Notes under the pieces: generated by a model
Database searches by the model: none
What the model was told of the DNA's origin: nothing
The model's input: the letters and a program-made list of their open reading frames with translations, nothing else
From: Meghimatium bilineatum
Taxonomy: Eukaryota > Mollusca > Gastropoda > Stylommatophora > Philomycidae
Direction of reading: 5' to 3'
Assembly: GCA_034231615.1 (NCBI GenBank)
Contig: CM067322.1
Coordinates: 62,759,032-62,823,031 of the forward strand
Length of the DNA: 64,000 nt
Position numbers and translations under genes: made by a program
Shown: positions 34,331 through 46,840 of the stretch, piece by piece
Layout of the letters: each line of letters starts with the position of its first letter
Position numbering within the stretch: position 1 is the stretch's first letter

Positions 34331-36530
34331 TCGTGACAGAAGTATATGCACTTGTATATACGTCACCTGGTTTTAGCATGCCATTTTAATGTTGCATTAA
34401 CGTTCTATAGCCATCTTCACAGCCAACCCATCTTATTTGTCTCTTGTGACAAGCATGACATCTTGCAGTGTTACTTTTATTTTTCTAACTTTCTGGCGTT
34501 GATAACAAATAGAACAAAAGTAGTACATGTTAACTGCAAAAATTGTCCATCATCCTTATATGTTATTTGGAAAATGTAGCAATTAACGTTATATATTACA
34601 ATTTACCTACCCTCAAAGTCGGATGTATCAAACCATTGTTTAAATAAAACAGAAATACAATGTATATTCGTTCTCTGAACTACATGATGCTAAAAATCTA
34701 GTAGAAACCTTGCGCAGCAACAAATGAATTCCAGCGGGAATTTGAAAACGAACACACCACAAAAATCCATGTTCAGAGTTGAACATTCTCAAGTGGGATA
34801 ATTTATACTCATGATAATTTTTTTTTCATTTAAATCGAATGCCATTTTTAAAATAATACATACACTTGAAAATATTCCATTATTTATGGCATCATAATTG
34901 ACGTATGTAAGAAGTATGATAGGAACACTTAGTTCGTGGAAAACTGAGCATAAAAGTTCCCTGATAATTTCTAAAATGTGTCAGAAGAATATAGAATTGT
35001 TTTTTTTAAATATAGTTGTTCAAAATATTTTGAATTTAATTGTTGTTCTCCGTTGATAAAATATGTTTAAATATGTTTCTTATTTAAGAAAAACAGCATA
35101 TAAAATTTCGAAGTAAACACTAAACTAATTGACAAATATCAGTATTCACGTTGACTTTTTTTTTCTTCAGGAAAATCCTTCAGGTGCATGTAATGTCTTC
35201 GATAGAAATAGTCATACATTCATTTATCAATTGCTTGTCTACTTAAATTATATTTTTTAAGCAAACAACGAATTATAAATCTTTAACTACTCAAATATTG
35301 AAGCTACATACTAAGCCAAATTATAACGGTTAAAGTATACGAAGCAAATTTTCATTTCTAATCACGAAAGTCTAGATGGCAACACAAATTGTATAAGTAA
35401 TTATTTACTTGAAAAATTATTTAGATAATTGTTCGTACTCAATATCAATAATTAAATTTTAAAATATATATAAATTGATTTAAGAGATTCTGAACACACT
35501 GATTAAAGTGTGGGTCTAACTAGAACATAAGTTGTACAGTATTGTAAAATCCAAGTCTGTCATATTAACATAGTTAGCATCAGAGATGATTAAGGGATAT
35601 GCCTTTCATTTCCAGAATACATAACTAGAGAAATAATCGTGAAGAAAATACTGACAGCTTTACATCTTTTCAGACGGTACGAGAAAAAACAACCGGAGAT
35701 ATGTAGAATGTACTGTCAATATTATGCACACGACATGCTAACAACAAACATGAGGTCACACCACGTTTCGACTAAAAATTCTTCGTCTTCATATACAGTA
35801 GTGGACAAACAACGAATAAAACATGTCGCTTTCAAGACTATAGTATGTCATATTCTTAGCTATAATCACTGGCAATGGTGGATGTGACTAGTGATAGCAA
35901 ACTACACTACGAATCTTCAACAGTATATACAAGGAATCTCAGGACCACAAATGGTATCGTATACAACTGTTGTGTCTTAGACGTGCAGTCCTTGTACTAT
36001 TTACTATTACTTTCTCTTAGTCCTTATATCATTCCTGATCTTCCCTTTCATGGCAACAAGATGCTTGGAAACACGTTCCCACGATGACATATCAAGTACT
36101 GTATTCTATATATCTGTCTGGCCATATTGTTGTTTAAAAGTAGAGGATAATCCCGAGATCTTCTCTCCTAATATTAACACTCCACAAAGAAGATCTTTCA
36201 GTATTCTACCATCTTCCATTCTCCTTGTTAGTGTGGTGACCGGTGCTTAGACCTCTAGTTCAGGGCGCAAATAATAGAGCTACCGTCTTTTTTTCCAGGC
36301 ATGTCCTAGAAGGAAACAAAAAAGTTGGGCGTAAGCTGGCAACCTGTCACATGTGGAAACAAAAACGCTATTGTCGCATCTGGTCTCAATTTCGATCCTT
36401 TGGTGTCTAACAAATAATCCCCACGGATGGCGAAGAGATGCTGGTCAGCGAACATTGCACACGTCCTTTTATGGCACACACCTGGTTAACAACGAATGCT
36501 AGATGTTCCATTACTGCGGATGAGTAAACA
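34331..36530. other. no recognisable gene
   Basis: Very AT-rich, with no domain-bearing frame. Short frames at 35.6-36.25 kb have no recognisable product. Confidence 0.5.
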
Positions 36531-36533
36531 AAT

Positions 36534-36807
36534 CGCCCGTGTGTTACCGGGGCCCGGAAGGGGAGCAAAGAATAGCAAAACTGTTTACCTTCCACGCATG
36601 TCGTAAAAGGCGACTAATGAGGTTATGGGATGTAGTTGGCTGTCCCATCCCATATAGGGTCAGTGACACAAAGCCATGTGAAGTCAGATGTGTCAGGCCG
36701 AAAGGCGTAGATATCGCAGCAATGCTGTAAACCATGACACAACGCATTCCGTTCTTCGGACTACACCCTGCTAATCTGCAGGAGTTTGAGAACGAACGCA
36801 GAAGAAG
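36534..36807 (+). mobile_element. SINE-1 family copy, near full length
   Basis: Runs from 'gcccgtgtgttaccgggg' through 'gtcgtaaaaggcgac', 'gtcccatcccatataggg', 'ggccgaaaggcg', 'aatgctgtaaaccatgac' and 'cggactacaccctgctaat' to the 3' end 'gagaacgaacgcagaagaag'. Highly similar to 50.38 kb. Confidence 0.85.
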
Positions 36808-37135
36808 TAAACAAATCTTACAGAAGAATAGTTGGCGCATATATGTTTTATGTGTCTCTGGGTGAGCTTTATAATCGAGGATACAGTCACACTGGAATGT
36901 CTCCCTTTAGGGACTAAATATACATCCATAAATCTCCCTTACATATCCATGTCTTCGAGACTTTATATTAGCCTGTGTGTCGTCTCAGGTACAAAAATGG
37001 TTGAACCTGTGGTTTTGTCAAAAAGGCCATGGGATGTCAAGAGCGAGCTACATGTCCCAGCTAAAGGGATTAATTAGTCTCGTCATACATCCTCCTAGTG
37101 TAACTTAATAAATCTCAGTCTACGTAAACTTAACA
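36808..37135. other. no gene seen
   Basis: Nothing recognised. Confidence 0.45.
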
Positions 37136-37446
37136 TGGAAAATACTATGGTAATACCAGTGTTAGAGACTTTGTCCTGCTACCGAACTGTGGTAATACCA
37201 GTATTAGTAACTTTGTCTTGCCATCAAGCTCTGGTAATACCAGCGTTTAGACTTTTTCCTGCCACCGAACTGTGATAATGCCAGTGTTAGAGACTGTGTT
37301 TGCCACCGAACTGTGATAATACCAGCGCAAGAGACTTTGTGTTCCATCAAGCTGTGGTAATACCAGTATTAGTAACGTTGTCTTGCCTTCAAGCTGTGGT
37401 AATACCAGTGTTAAGACTTTGTCCTGCCACCGAACTGTGGTCAAAG
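37136..37446. repeat. ~43-bp degenerate minisatellite, 7 copies
   Basis: 'ctgtggtaataccagtgttag' and 'actttgtcctgccaccgaa' units, two slightly different lengths. Confidence 0.92.
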
Positions 37447-38193
37447 ATGATTAATAGTGGAAGTATGGCTTTAGTATAGTTAAATAAACAGTCTGATTTA
37501 TAAAGCAATGTTTTAGGACATGATAGAACCATAGACGACCAGTCTTATGTAGAAATAGAAAAATAAATAGAGACTGCTGTAAAGCTGTATAATATTACTT
37601 ACATGAACCACAAGATCGATCATCTTTACAATGAACGAACTGACCTTAAGGATAAACGCGTAAACTGTCTTAAATACATTAAAGTTGAAACGTTTAAACT
37701 GTCTTGTATACTATTATCTGCATTATTTCATACCAGTACCCAATATTCTGTTAGTCTGCACATTCATTGTAAAGCTGACCGAGCTTGTGTTTTATATAAG
37801 TACTACTGTAGAAATCAAACAGTTGCTTATTGATTGCTCTTGTTGTGTGCTGGTTATTCATAAATTTTCAATCTCATATACAGATGTTCACTCCTTCTTC
37901 ACTAACATTTAATGTTTAACTTCCTCAACCGCATATAAAATGCGTCATAAATACAGGTGTCCATATCCGACAGGACATTGGCAAAGCTATTTTAGTACAC
38001 TATCTTATCCATCTGCAAGTTTTCTGACTGAAGAAATTTGGATACGAAACATAGGATACCTCAGCAAGCAAATGCCATCATCTCCAGGGTTGTGGATCCA
38101 TGTGACATTTGGTATGTTAAAGAATATATGTGTCATCCATTTACTTGGAGATGGGAGTTAAAGAGGGATGCGACAATTACCCTAGAAAAGTGT
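37447..38193. other. no gene seen
   Basis: Short frames only. Confidence 0.45.
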
Positions 38194-38260
38194 GTCCGAA
38201 ATAGTCATTAGTGTGTCCGAAATAGTCATTAGTGTGTCCGAAATAGTCATTAGTGTGCTG
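38194..38260. repeat. 21-bp tandem repeat, 3 copies
   Basis: 'gtgtgtccgaaatagtcatta' three times, identical. Confidence 0.95.
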
Positions 38261-38323
38261 CAGTAATTGTAGTTTGTTAAAAATAAATGTATAAAATATG
38301 AGGACTGTTCATGAATGATTACC

Positions 38324-39065
38324 ATGTCATGTGTGATTCATGTCACGTGTGATTCATGTCACGTGTGATTCATGTCACGTGTGATTCATGTCACGTGTGA
38401 TTCATGTCACGTGTAATTCATGTCAAGATCACCATGTCAAGTGTTATTCATGTCAAGATCACCATGTCAAGTGTGATTCATGTCAAGATCATCATGTCAA
38501 ATGTGATTCGTGTCAAGCGTGATTCATGTCTAGGTCAACATGTCAAGTGTGATTCATGCCAAGATCATCATGCCAAGCGTGATTCATACCAATATCATCA
38601 TGTCAAGTGTGATTCGTGTCAAGTGTGATTTGTTACGAGCACCATGTAAAATGTGATTCATGCCAAGAGCACCATATAAAGTGTGTTTAATGTCAAGTGT
38701 GGTTCATGCAAGTGTGATTCATGTCAAGGTCACCATGTCAAGTGTGTTTCCTGTCAAGATCACCATGTCAAATGTGAACGATATCAAGATCACCATGTCA
38801 AGTGTGATTACTGTCAAGATCACCATGCCAAGTGTTATTCATGTCAAGATCACCATGTCAAATGTGAGCCATGCCAAGATCTCCATGTCAAATGTGAACG
38901 ATATCAAGATCACCATGTCAAGTATGATTCATGCCAAGATCACCATGTCAAATGTGATTAATGTCAAGTGTGATTCCTGTCAAGATCATCATGTCAAATG
39001 TGAGCCCTGTCAAGATCACCATGTCAAATGTGAGCCATGCCAAGATCTCCATGTCAAATACCACT
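38324..39065. repeat. compound 16-bp and ~30-bp minisatellite
   Basis: It begins with five 'gattcatgtcacgtgt' units, four of them carrying the palindrome CACGTG. It then passes into about 20 diverged units of the type 'catgtcaagtgtgattcatg' plus 'tcaagatcac'. Plus-strand frames rich in CQDHHVKC are products of the ~30-bp period, not a metal-binding protein. Confidence 0.93.
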
Positions 39066-39389
39066 CATACTCACTTAGATAATATATAATGTTGTTACTG
39101 CATATTGTGACGACCACAATCTCCCCTATTGTAAATATAGCATGTGTACCTATAGTCTAAATATAGCAGGATATCACGTGACAACAATATGAAGTAATTT
39201 TTGCGCGCTTAAAATAAAAACTGTCAGTGTGAAAGAAATATGTCTACAACAATTAATTTTCAAAAACGTATGCTCAGTCTTAATAGCACATTTTGAAAAT
39301 AATGCACCGTTATAGTGTACTTTCTATTTATAATAATAAACTTATTACTTTATTAGGTTTATTATATCAAATAACTCTATTATGCCAAT

Positions 39390-40850
39390 AGACCCGAGAT
39401 AAACATACAAGATAACGACGAGGATCCATCAATACTCGCAGCAGAAGTAGGGGAAACCCTAAGGCACATGAAATATGGTAAAGCCCCAGGACCAGACAAT
39501 ATCACATTAGAGGAATTAGTAGCTTTAGGCGACTTTGGAGTAGAAATAATCACCAAATTGCTGAATGACGTATATAATATCGGACACATACCATAAGACT
39601 TAATTAGATCTATATTTATAGCATTACCAAAGAAGTCAGGGGCCACCGAATGTGAAGATCACTGTACAATCATCCGCATGAGTCAAATAACAAAAATACC
39701 TATCAGAATCATCATGCAGAGTGCCAGAAACAAAATAAAAACAAATACGTTCAGAAAAATGTGGTATCGTAGAAGGCAAACGTACCACCAACGCTATATA
39801 TATTGTGAAAGCAATAATAGAGAGGTCTCTAGAGGTAAAACAGACCTGTATCTCTGTTTTATAGACTACACAAAGGCATTTGATAAAGTTTGAAGTTATA
39901 CACATGCTAGAGAATTTGAACATGAACAGTAAGGATTTAAGAATCATCAAGAACATGTACTGGCAACAAACAGCAGGAATAAGAGTAGGAAATGAATGTC
40001 CCCTTTCAACAAACAAAAACAAGGAGTTAGACAAGGATGTTTAATTTCACCAGACCAGTTCTCTTTATGCAGTAAAAACATGGAATGCGTGCAAAAGTTG
40101 ATATCTCAGGAATATCGGTGGGAGGACATAACAAATAATGTTCTGATTGCTAAAAGTTAAGGAAGATCTTAAAGAATTAATTAATGTAGTAGTGACAAAA
40201 AGTAAAGAGAAAGGCCTCTTTCTAAACATAAAGAAAACAGAAATAATGGTTATTTTAAAGGGAAAAAAAACCACCACAGCTGGAAATATCAAAACAGGTC
40301 GACCAATTCAAGTATTTAGGTACAACGATTACAGCAGATGGAAAAGTTCAACAGAAATAAGAAGCAGAATAGGGTAGGCACAAAACATTCAGTTAAACGA
40401 AATATATACTGTATAATATGACCTTGTCATTAAAGGATGAGAGTTTCTGCAGTGCTGTATAACTCCTAGGACAATAAACAAACTGGAAAGTGGGAAATTA
40501 GAAGCAATAGATATGTGGTTCTATTAAGAATGCAGAGAATACCATGAACTGCCAGAAAAACTAATATGAAGGCATTGAAAGAGTCAAATGTGAAACGGAG
40601 CTTAGTCAATAATATAAGAAGAAGACAATCTACATTTTTTGGCCACTTCATGAGACAAGGAAATTTGAAGAACATAGTCACAACAGGCAAGACTGAGGGC
40701 AAGAGATAGAGGGTGAGAAAATATTAGACAGTTTAACAACCTGGCATGGCAGGGAAACAACAACGATTCTGATACATAATACTGGAGATAGAGAGCTGTG
40801 GAGAGCCATGATTGCCTACTCCAGCCGGCATGGCATCTGATGATGATTCG
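39390..40850 (+). mobile_element. LINE family A with reverse transcriptase, second copy, decayed
   Basis: Order of motifs: AAEVGETLRHMKYGKAPGPDNI (RT entry), EIITKLLNDVYNIGHIP, SIFIALPKKSG, QITKIPIRIIM, motif A LYLCFIDYTKAFDKV, then 'agaaagtaaagagaaaggcctc' (KEKGLFLNIKKTEIM) and a C-terminal MQRIP-TARKTN block at 40.53 kb. It ends 'ccggcatggcatctgatgatgat' with a (TGA)n-type tail. Multiple stops and frameshifts. It starts further 5' than the 28.9 kb copy. Confidence 0.82.
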
Positions 40851-42700
40851 TTTATTTTCGAAGCGCAACCCCTAACTTAATAACTTATTCTACAACTAAT
40901 AGAACCTAATCATATCCCACACTCAAAGAAATCCATCCAAAAATACACCACAAAAGCAACCCCATATTTAGAGTTCACTAACATTAATACCTGTAAAATT
41001 TACATTCGTAATTTAATACCAAAAACCATTCATACCTACTTAAAAACGAGTAAAATCAGCTTATCAAATAGCACACACACACATACACACAAGTATCAGT
41101 ATACCATTGAAAAATCCGGTTTATATTCTACAACCCACATTATATGAAATTGCCAAAATATGACGTCATAAGTTTTTTTTGGTCGCCAGTGTATGCCGTT
41201 TTATTTCTTACTATTACAGGAACTACAAACGATGAAGCTATTGTATACTATGTGGAAGTGAGGATTTCTCCAGAGCTTTTTTTTCTTCTCAGTAGATTGC
41301 AGCTCTCGGCGATATTCAATGTTTTCCAAAGAAGTGTCCTACTAAATATGTTCTAATGTTTACGTTGAGGACATGTTTTACCGTTTTGTCTGCAAACATT
41401 TAATCACATAAAAACCTGCAAATATTTGATGTTATCAATGTTGACAATACATCCCTTATGATATACAGGCTTTAAAACGGCAATAACTTTTATACAAATA
41501 GTTATACCAAGTCTTTTCACACAGTTAAGACTATTTGAAAATACATTAGACATGTATTTTCCGTTGACCATGGCCACTTTAGGGATGAAGTGGTCACCAT
41601 CAGGAGGTCATCTTTACTTTTCAAGAGTTTTCTTAACACAATTGCTAGAAACTTATTCGACACTGAATCTGCTTGTTGTTGAAAACAGTTCTTAGCAACT
41701 GGGGCTGAATGAATCTTGGACTAGCTGAAGGAAGTCAGTGACTGAAGTCGCTGCAAAGGATCACAATAATTGGTTTAAATTAAAATACGATTCCAGTTAA
41801 AATAGAATAGGGGAAAACATCAAGAAAGAAATTGTGCTATGATATTTTTTTTTTCGTATTCTACTGCAGAACAACAAAAATAGAAATAAATGACTAATTT
41901 ATGGAAAGAAATATCACGCAAGGCAACAACGGAAATTTGTTTAATTAAATTGGAAAGTTCAATTAATTATTTGTCATCGTTAAATGTATTACGATTTGCA
42001 ATTGCGTTGTCTAAGATGTAGGGAATGTGTGCAGGTCTATGTTAGCTCTCATGATAATTTCACAATATGTGCGCTTGACTTCACTTGATGATCAATTCTT
42101 TAAAAAAAATATAGTCGTGGTCAAAAGAAACGGAATGAATGAAAAGTAATGTGGGAATAGCTGTTGAAATAAATAAATAACTTGAATGAATTCTTCAGTC
42201 AATGGGATACTGGTAGTGAATAGTTAGTTACTGGTATCACTGCGCCATTGTTCACACGAGCACATTAGCAAGAGGAATATCCACATGCAACATTTGGATT
42301 GCGTGATTCAGCAAGGATGATCATAATTTCGTCTAGTCTTGAAAGTTTCAAGTAGCCCATGTAGAATAAGTTACTCATCCGTGCACGTGTTTAATTATCA
42401 TATATTTCTGGTATTATCACACACAAACACCACACATTACAGATCGATATAGTCACAGCTTTCTCAAAAATGTGGTGGTCTTACAATTGGTTGCACCAGT
42501 TATCTGACCTTCCATGGATATATAAATACATGATATTTTATTAGTGGACGAAACAAAATACACGCAAAAAAAATTCATCAGCAACAACAACAAAATTAAA
42601 AAAAAAAATTATTGATTCAGTCGGATCAGCCAAAATGAGTGGCGTAGACCTGATATTTATAGTCAGGTCATATTGTTGTCAGCTAGTAAAGTCATACTCA
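40851..42700. other. no recognisable gene
   Basis: Contains a (CA)n at about 41076-41092 and some poly-A runs. No repeat family recognised. Confidence 0.45.
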
Positions 42701-42704
42701 TATT

Positions 42705-42915
42705 GTGTTTCGCTTAGCGGTCGGCACTATAAGACCTATTGGCTAAGCGGAAATCAAGCTTTCTGAATGACATGTGACCATTTTCGTGTTTCTATTGGTC
42801 ACTATGAGTATACTTTTGTGGCAACAATTAGAAATCAAGGAAATAGTCAGATGTGTTTTAAAACGCTGGATTTCTTACATTTTTTATATTTAATAGCGTG
42901 ACAGGTTCTTTGAAA
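42705..42915 (+). mobile_element. MITE-like element, third copy
   Basis: Left part 'aagacctattggctaag', internal 'tattggtcactatgagtatac', then 'aaatcaaggaaatag' and 'gctggatttctta', collinear with 16.73-16.90 and 20.32-20.51 kb. The right inverted terminus is eroded. Confidence 0.55.
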
Positions 42916-43129
42916 GTGCTGGTTGAAAATTAGTGAATGCATTTCAGACGGATAAAGTACTCTGCTCGATTTCAACTGCAGGCAGTTGGGTACTTGGATC
43001 GTTCAGCAAGCAATGGCAACATATAGAGAGTAAATATTATCTAAAAAAATGGCTGCAATTAAAAAGTATGCTAGATTTATATAATATCCTATGGTTAGTG
43101 TGTTTGGTCAAAAGGGACCTACAATGAAA

Positions 43130-43330
43130 TGATTAAAATTTTTTACAGGCTTTCATGTGATTTGGTTTTTCGTATACACAATGTCTTTCACTTAGAACCC
43201 CTCCGAGTGGGAGGTATTAACTACTAACAGCATTAGATACTGATGATAGTTGGAATCTTCAATGTGTGAAAACTCTGGAGCAATCACTCATTGCACATAG
43301 GGTAACAAGGGATTCGTAGCACAAAATTCA
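43130..43330 (+). repeat. dispersed repeat X, copy 1
   Basis: Collinear words with 46.98-47.17 kb: 'tttcatgtgatt', 'ctccgagtgggagg', 'gcattagatactgatgatagtt' and 'aactctggagcaat'. Confidence 0.5.
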
Positions 43331-43639
43331 TGGGAATTGGAACAAAATTGATCCATGTTACTAACAAAGATAGTTCTTTATATATATATATATGTTGTCA
43401 GCGGCAAAATGTCATTGAATGACGTGGTTACGATAATGATGAGTGACCAAAACGGTTATGGTGATGTACAAATGCCGCGGATATAAAGGTTTCCACACAA
43501 ACGCTGGATTTTGTAAGATATGGCTACGGTCAATCGTCGTTTAATGGAATTGGAAAAATACTAGACGTATGTGTATCACTGCCACAGTCGGATGTTAGGG
43601 TTAATTTTTTTTTAAACCATGGTATAACGCATATTCTTT

Positions 43640-43770
43640 CTCTGCACTACATTTTACGGGAAATTTACTGTAGTGCTTTCACCAATAGTAGATCACCGAT
43701 ATTGTCAATTATCTACATAATTACTAAACGTATGGGCTTAAAATTTTGCATGAGTGTATTATTTCATGTT
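43640..43770 (+). repeat. dispersed repeat Y, copy 1
   Basis: 'tcaccaatagtagatcaccgat', 'attactaaacgtatgggctt' and 'ttttgcatgagtgtattatttt'-type sequence, matched by the reverse complement of 46.72-46.83 kb. Confidence 0.65.
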
Positions 43771-43995
43771 TGTTTGTTTGTATTGCGTTCGCTCCATTGT
43801 AACCATCACGGATATCTGTGCGATTTCCGCCGGGAGCGTGATTACGTTGTGCCACCGTTATGCGCCTTGTAGGCATAGCACATCCGATTTCGGCATGACT
43901 TGACAATTCGGGTGGGCTATCCTTAGCCTGTGACAGCCTCTATATCTATCTCCAGGCACGCGTAGTGGCGACTCTTCGCCCAGACGATTTTTGCT
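43771..43995 (-). mobile_element. SINE-1 family copy
   Basis: Minus-strand copy: 'tgcgttcgctc', 'acgttgtgccacc', 'cacatccgatttcggcatgac' and 'gtagtggcgactcttcg' in SINE-1 order. No stop-free gene here. Confidence 0.65.
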
Positions 43996-43999
43996 CTCG

Positions 44000-45010
44000 T
44001 CTGACTCGCACGAGGTGTCCCACTGTCTATGAACTTGCCTCGTGTAATTGGACGTGCTATGCCTGTGCCCATTGGGTACTGAACCGTTTCTCATCCGTGA
44101 GCCTGGTTCCTTAAGGGGAAGAACTCAACGGAGGAGTTGAACCCTGGCTCTGTCGCCCTCTTAGCCGAGGTGTCGTTCACTGACATCGTGTACCCATTGT
44201 CCAAGTTCGAGTCTCACACCACGAGTTTGAGAGCAAGGCGTTCTCGAGCTGAGCGTCCTTATCCCAATAGCGCCTGAGCCCATCAGGTACTGAACCATTT
44301 CTCTCTTCAAGTGTATTTCCGGTGTAGGAAAACCTGACAGTAGAGTTGGGCCAGGGCTAAATCGTTGTCCCTTTCTTGCCTAAGCCCATCGGGTACAGAA
44401 CCCTTTCTCTTCGCGAGCATATTTCCGGTTTAGGAAGGCTCGACATTAGAGTTGGATTAGGTCTTCTTGCTTTATCAAGCGCCAATGAATGGGTCTTGGT
44501 CTCTGTCTGTAAAGAACACAGGTAACTAGAAGCTCGCCTCGAGCTGACGGGGCTTGTAGTTCCCCTTTCCTAGGGACTTTTCACTTTCTATTTGCAGTTC
44601 GCGCTGCCCTCTAGCGCTGTTCTGCCCTTTCATTGTTTCATTGTACTCGGTATTAAATCTTTTTGTCTCTCGCCATGCATCTACCTTTACGTGCATTTTA
44701 CATTGGCCGCCCCTCCAATGTTCGGACTGGACTGACTAGCTTCACTGTATGTAGACAGTGTCACTATATGTGGTGATGCTGGTGGTGTCGGAGATATTGT
44801 CTGTCTTTTGTGCAGTCAAATCTCTTTCCATCTGCTACCTCCACATTCTCGGACACGATTCCCAAATGGTTTGGCCAGAATCAGCTCGAGCTGCTGTATT
44901 TCTGTTTCCCGGGTGCACCGCGTGGAGGTACATTTGGGATCTTGGTTATCTGCTAACCCTGGGTCCGCCTAGAGCAATGCGTTTCCTTTGCACCCCTATT
45001 ATTTCATAAC
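44000..45010 (+). mobile_element. possible LTR-retroelement fragment, GC-rich
   Basis: A GC-rich block unlike its AT-rich surroundings. It has a recurring phrase 'gcccatcgggtactgaacc' at 44063, 44278 and 44385. A polyadenylation-like 'gtattaaatctttttgtctc' is followed by 'gcattttacattggccgccc', which resembles an LTR ending in CA next to a primer-binding site starting TTGG. After it, sequence with weak gag-like character (WRYIWDLG at about 44925) has a broken frame. LTR boundaries were not paired, so this could be a solo or partial LTR. Tentative. Confidence 0.35.
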
Positions 45011-45474
45011 CACGTTAAAGATTTATGATTAATTATTATATAAACTGAACGGAATTATCACAGCAGTCGCTACGAGCGTGGTTATTAAGGTAGCAATACT
45101 TGTTTGTTGATATCCATAAAAGTAGACGGATTAGTGATACAAAATACCATATATTCTGTCAATGAGGAGAAGCGCGTCGTATTTGTTTAGTGGTGTTGTT
45201 TTCTTTCCAACTCATCATTAGCAGTTAAAGTATAAATGTACTTACCAATTAACGATACAATAAGACTTCATCAGTGATTGAATTATATTGCTGTGAAATG
45301 CTTTCGTGTGCACCAAATAACTCAGTCTTGTAACATAAATTAATTGTTTCATGAGCGCGACATTTAGTAAGCGTATTTTTTTAAATAGAGATTTCATAGT
45401 TATATGTTAAAATAATAGCTAAACTCAATTTCCTCAAAGGCGTAGCGCATATTCGACGTGTTTGTATTGTGGTG

Positions 45475-46003
45475 TCATTTCCAAATCTACCGATAATCGA
45501 GACTACCATTCTGAGATGGATGATCATATATTTAGAGAGTGGATAGAGAATATTCTTCCATCATCAGTAGACCCTCCTGTCTGGTTATGAACAATGTTTC
45601 TTACAATAATGTTGTTGCATATGAAGATAAGACCCCTACATCCTCATCTTCTAAGAAAGAGATAAAATATTGGCTTAAAACAGAATATATTTAATTTACT
45701 GAAAGGCACATGAAACCGGAATTATTGTTATTGGCAAAGAATGCACACCAAATAAAGACTTTCCACATTGATAAAGTTGTAGAGGAGCATGAACATGAAT
45801 ATTTATCATTCACAGTTAAATCCAATAGAATTTGTTTGTGCTATAAAATTAAGGGAACAGTGGCAAAGAAAAATAAAACCTTCAAACTTAATGATATTCA
45901 GAACATTTCAAATAATATGCTCCCCACCATTGTCAAAAAATTATGGATAAAATGTGAAGACCTTATATTGAAAGTGGAAGAAGAATATTGGCAGAATGTC
46001 TAG
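45475..46003 (+). pseudogene. decayed DDE transposase (Tc1/mariner-IS630-like, DDE_3 type)
   Basis: A cut-and-paste transposase relic split over frames. The first frame gives DNRDYHSEMDDHIFREWIEN followed by ILPSSVDPPVW and a stop. The next frame gives LVMNNVSYNNVVAYEDKTPT, corresponding to the VMDNASYHS segment around the second catalytic Asp, here changed to Asn. Then follow SKKEIKYWLKTEY and, after a stop, HMKPELLLLAKN and VEEHEHEYLSF. The NPIE block holding the third acidic residue survives only in another frame (YHSQLNPIEFV at about 45808-45840). KGTVAKKNKTFKLNDI and KVEEEYW close the protein. The N-terminal DNA-binding part is not seen. Clearly inactive. Confidence 0.75.
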
Positions 46004-46199
46004 TTACGCTTTATGCAACCAACATCAATTATCGATCTTTACGACTCAACGGATTATGAATAGAAAAATAAGAAGAATTAGAAACAAAAGAAAAAGGATT
46101 TTCATAGCATCAATAAATAGTGGACATAGGAAAACAACACAGCCGGAGTGACACATCCATCATTGTAAAGACATATGAGATATATAATATATATCCTTG

Positions 46200-46440
46200 C
46201 TGGACAACAAGACTATATTGACAATCATTAAACATAGTAAGCTTTTGTACTTTAGTCATTTGATAAGAAATGAAATTCTCTCTAAAACAATCACGCAGAG
46301 CATAGTAGAAGGTGCAAGGAGAAGATGGATAATGTTAAACGCATGACATCAGAAAATATTTGGGTCGAAGATTTCAGAATGCCACCACTAGTACTTACAA
46401 TGTTCACATTAGGAAGAAGATGAGGTTGACTATGGTAAGT
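46200..46440 (+). mobile_element. LINE C-terminal fragment (family B-like)
   Basis: Encodes HSKLLYFSHLIRNEILSKTI and QSIVEGARRRW before a stop, like the FGHLCRHDSLSKTI and TVEGGRSK segment at 5.1 kb. Short relic. Confidence 0.55.
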
Positions 46441-46714
46441 ATAAAGTATGTTTACGTTTATTTTTAATTAACAAGAATGCAAATAATACTACAATTTCAA
46501 AAACGTTCAACTGTTAACTTTATATCTCGTTGCATATAATCTCAATAAAACGAAAGACAAATATTACATTCTAAATACTTCATTTTTACCCATGTTACAA
46601 AAAATGAGCGATACGCCTATACCAGCAATTACTGTAACATTTCTTTTCCACATAGAATAAAATCATTGCTACCTTAAAATATATATTCTTAGTGACTGTT
46701 GCGATAAAACCGTT
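46441..46714. other. no gene seen
   Basis: AT-rich. Confidence 0.45.
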
Positions 46715-46840
46715 CCGTGGTAATAAAATAATACACTCATGCAAAAATATGAAGCCTACGCGCTCAGTAGTTACGGAGATATTAGACAAAATCGGTGTTC
46801 AACTATTGATGAACACACTCTTGTGTCATTGTCTTGCTAC
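46715..46840 (-). repeat. dispersed repeat Y, copy 2 (inverted)
   Basis: The reverse complement matches 43.66-43.77 kb over about 100 bp, including 'gcatgagtgtattatttt' and 'tcatcaatagttgaacaccga'. With copy 1 it brackets the transposase relic. Confidence 0.65.

Noticed and set aside
38404-39082. Cys/His-rich plus-strand frames (CQDHHVKC repeats) looking like a metal-binding protein
   Set aside because: They coincide exactly with the ~30-bp minisatellite and occur in two overlapping frames.
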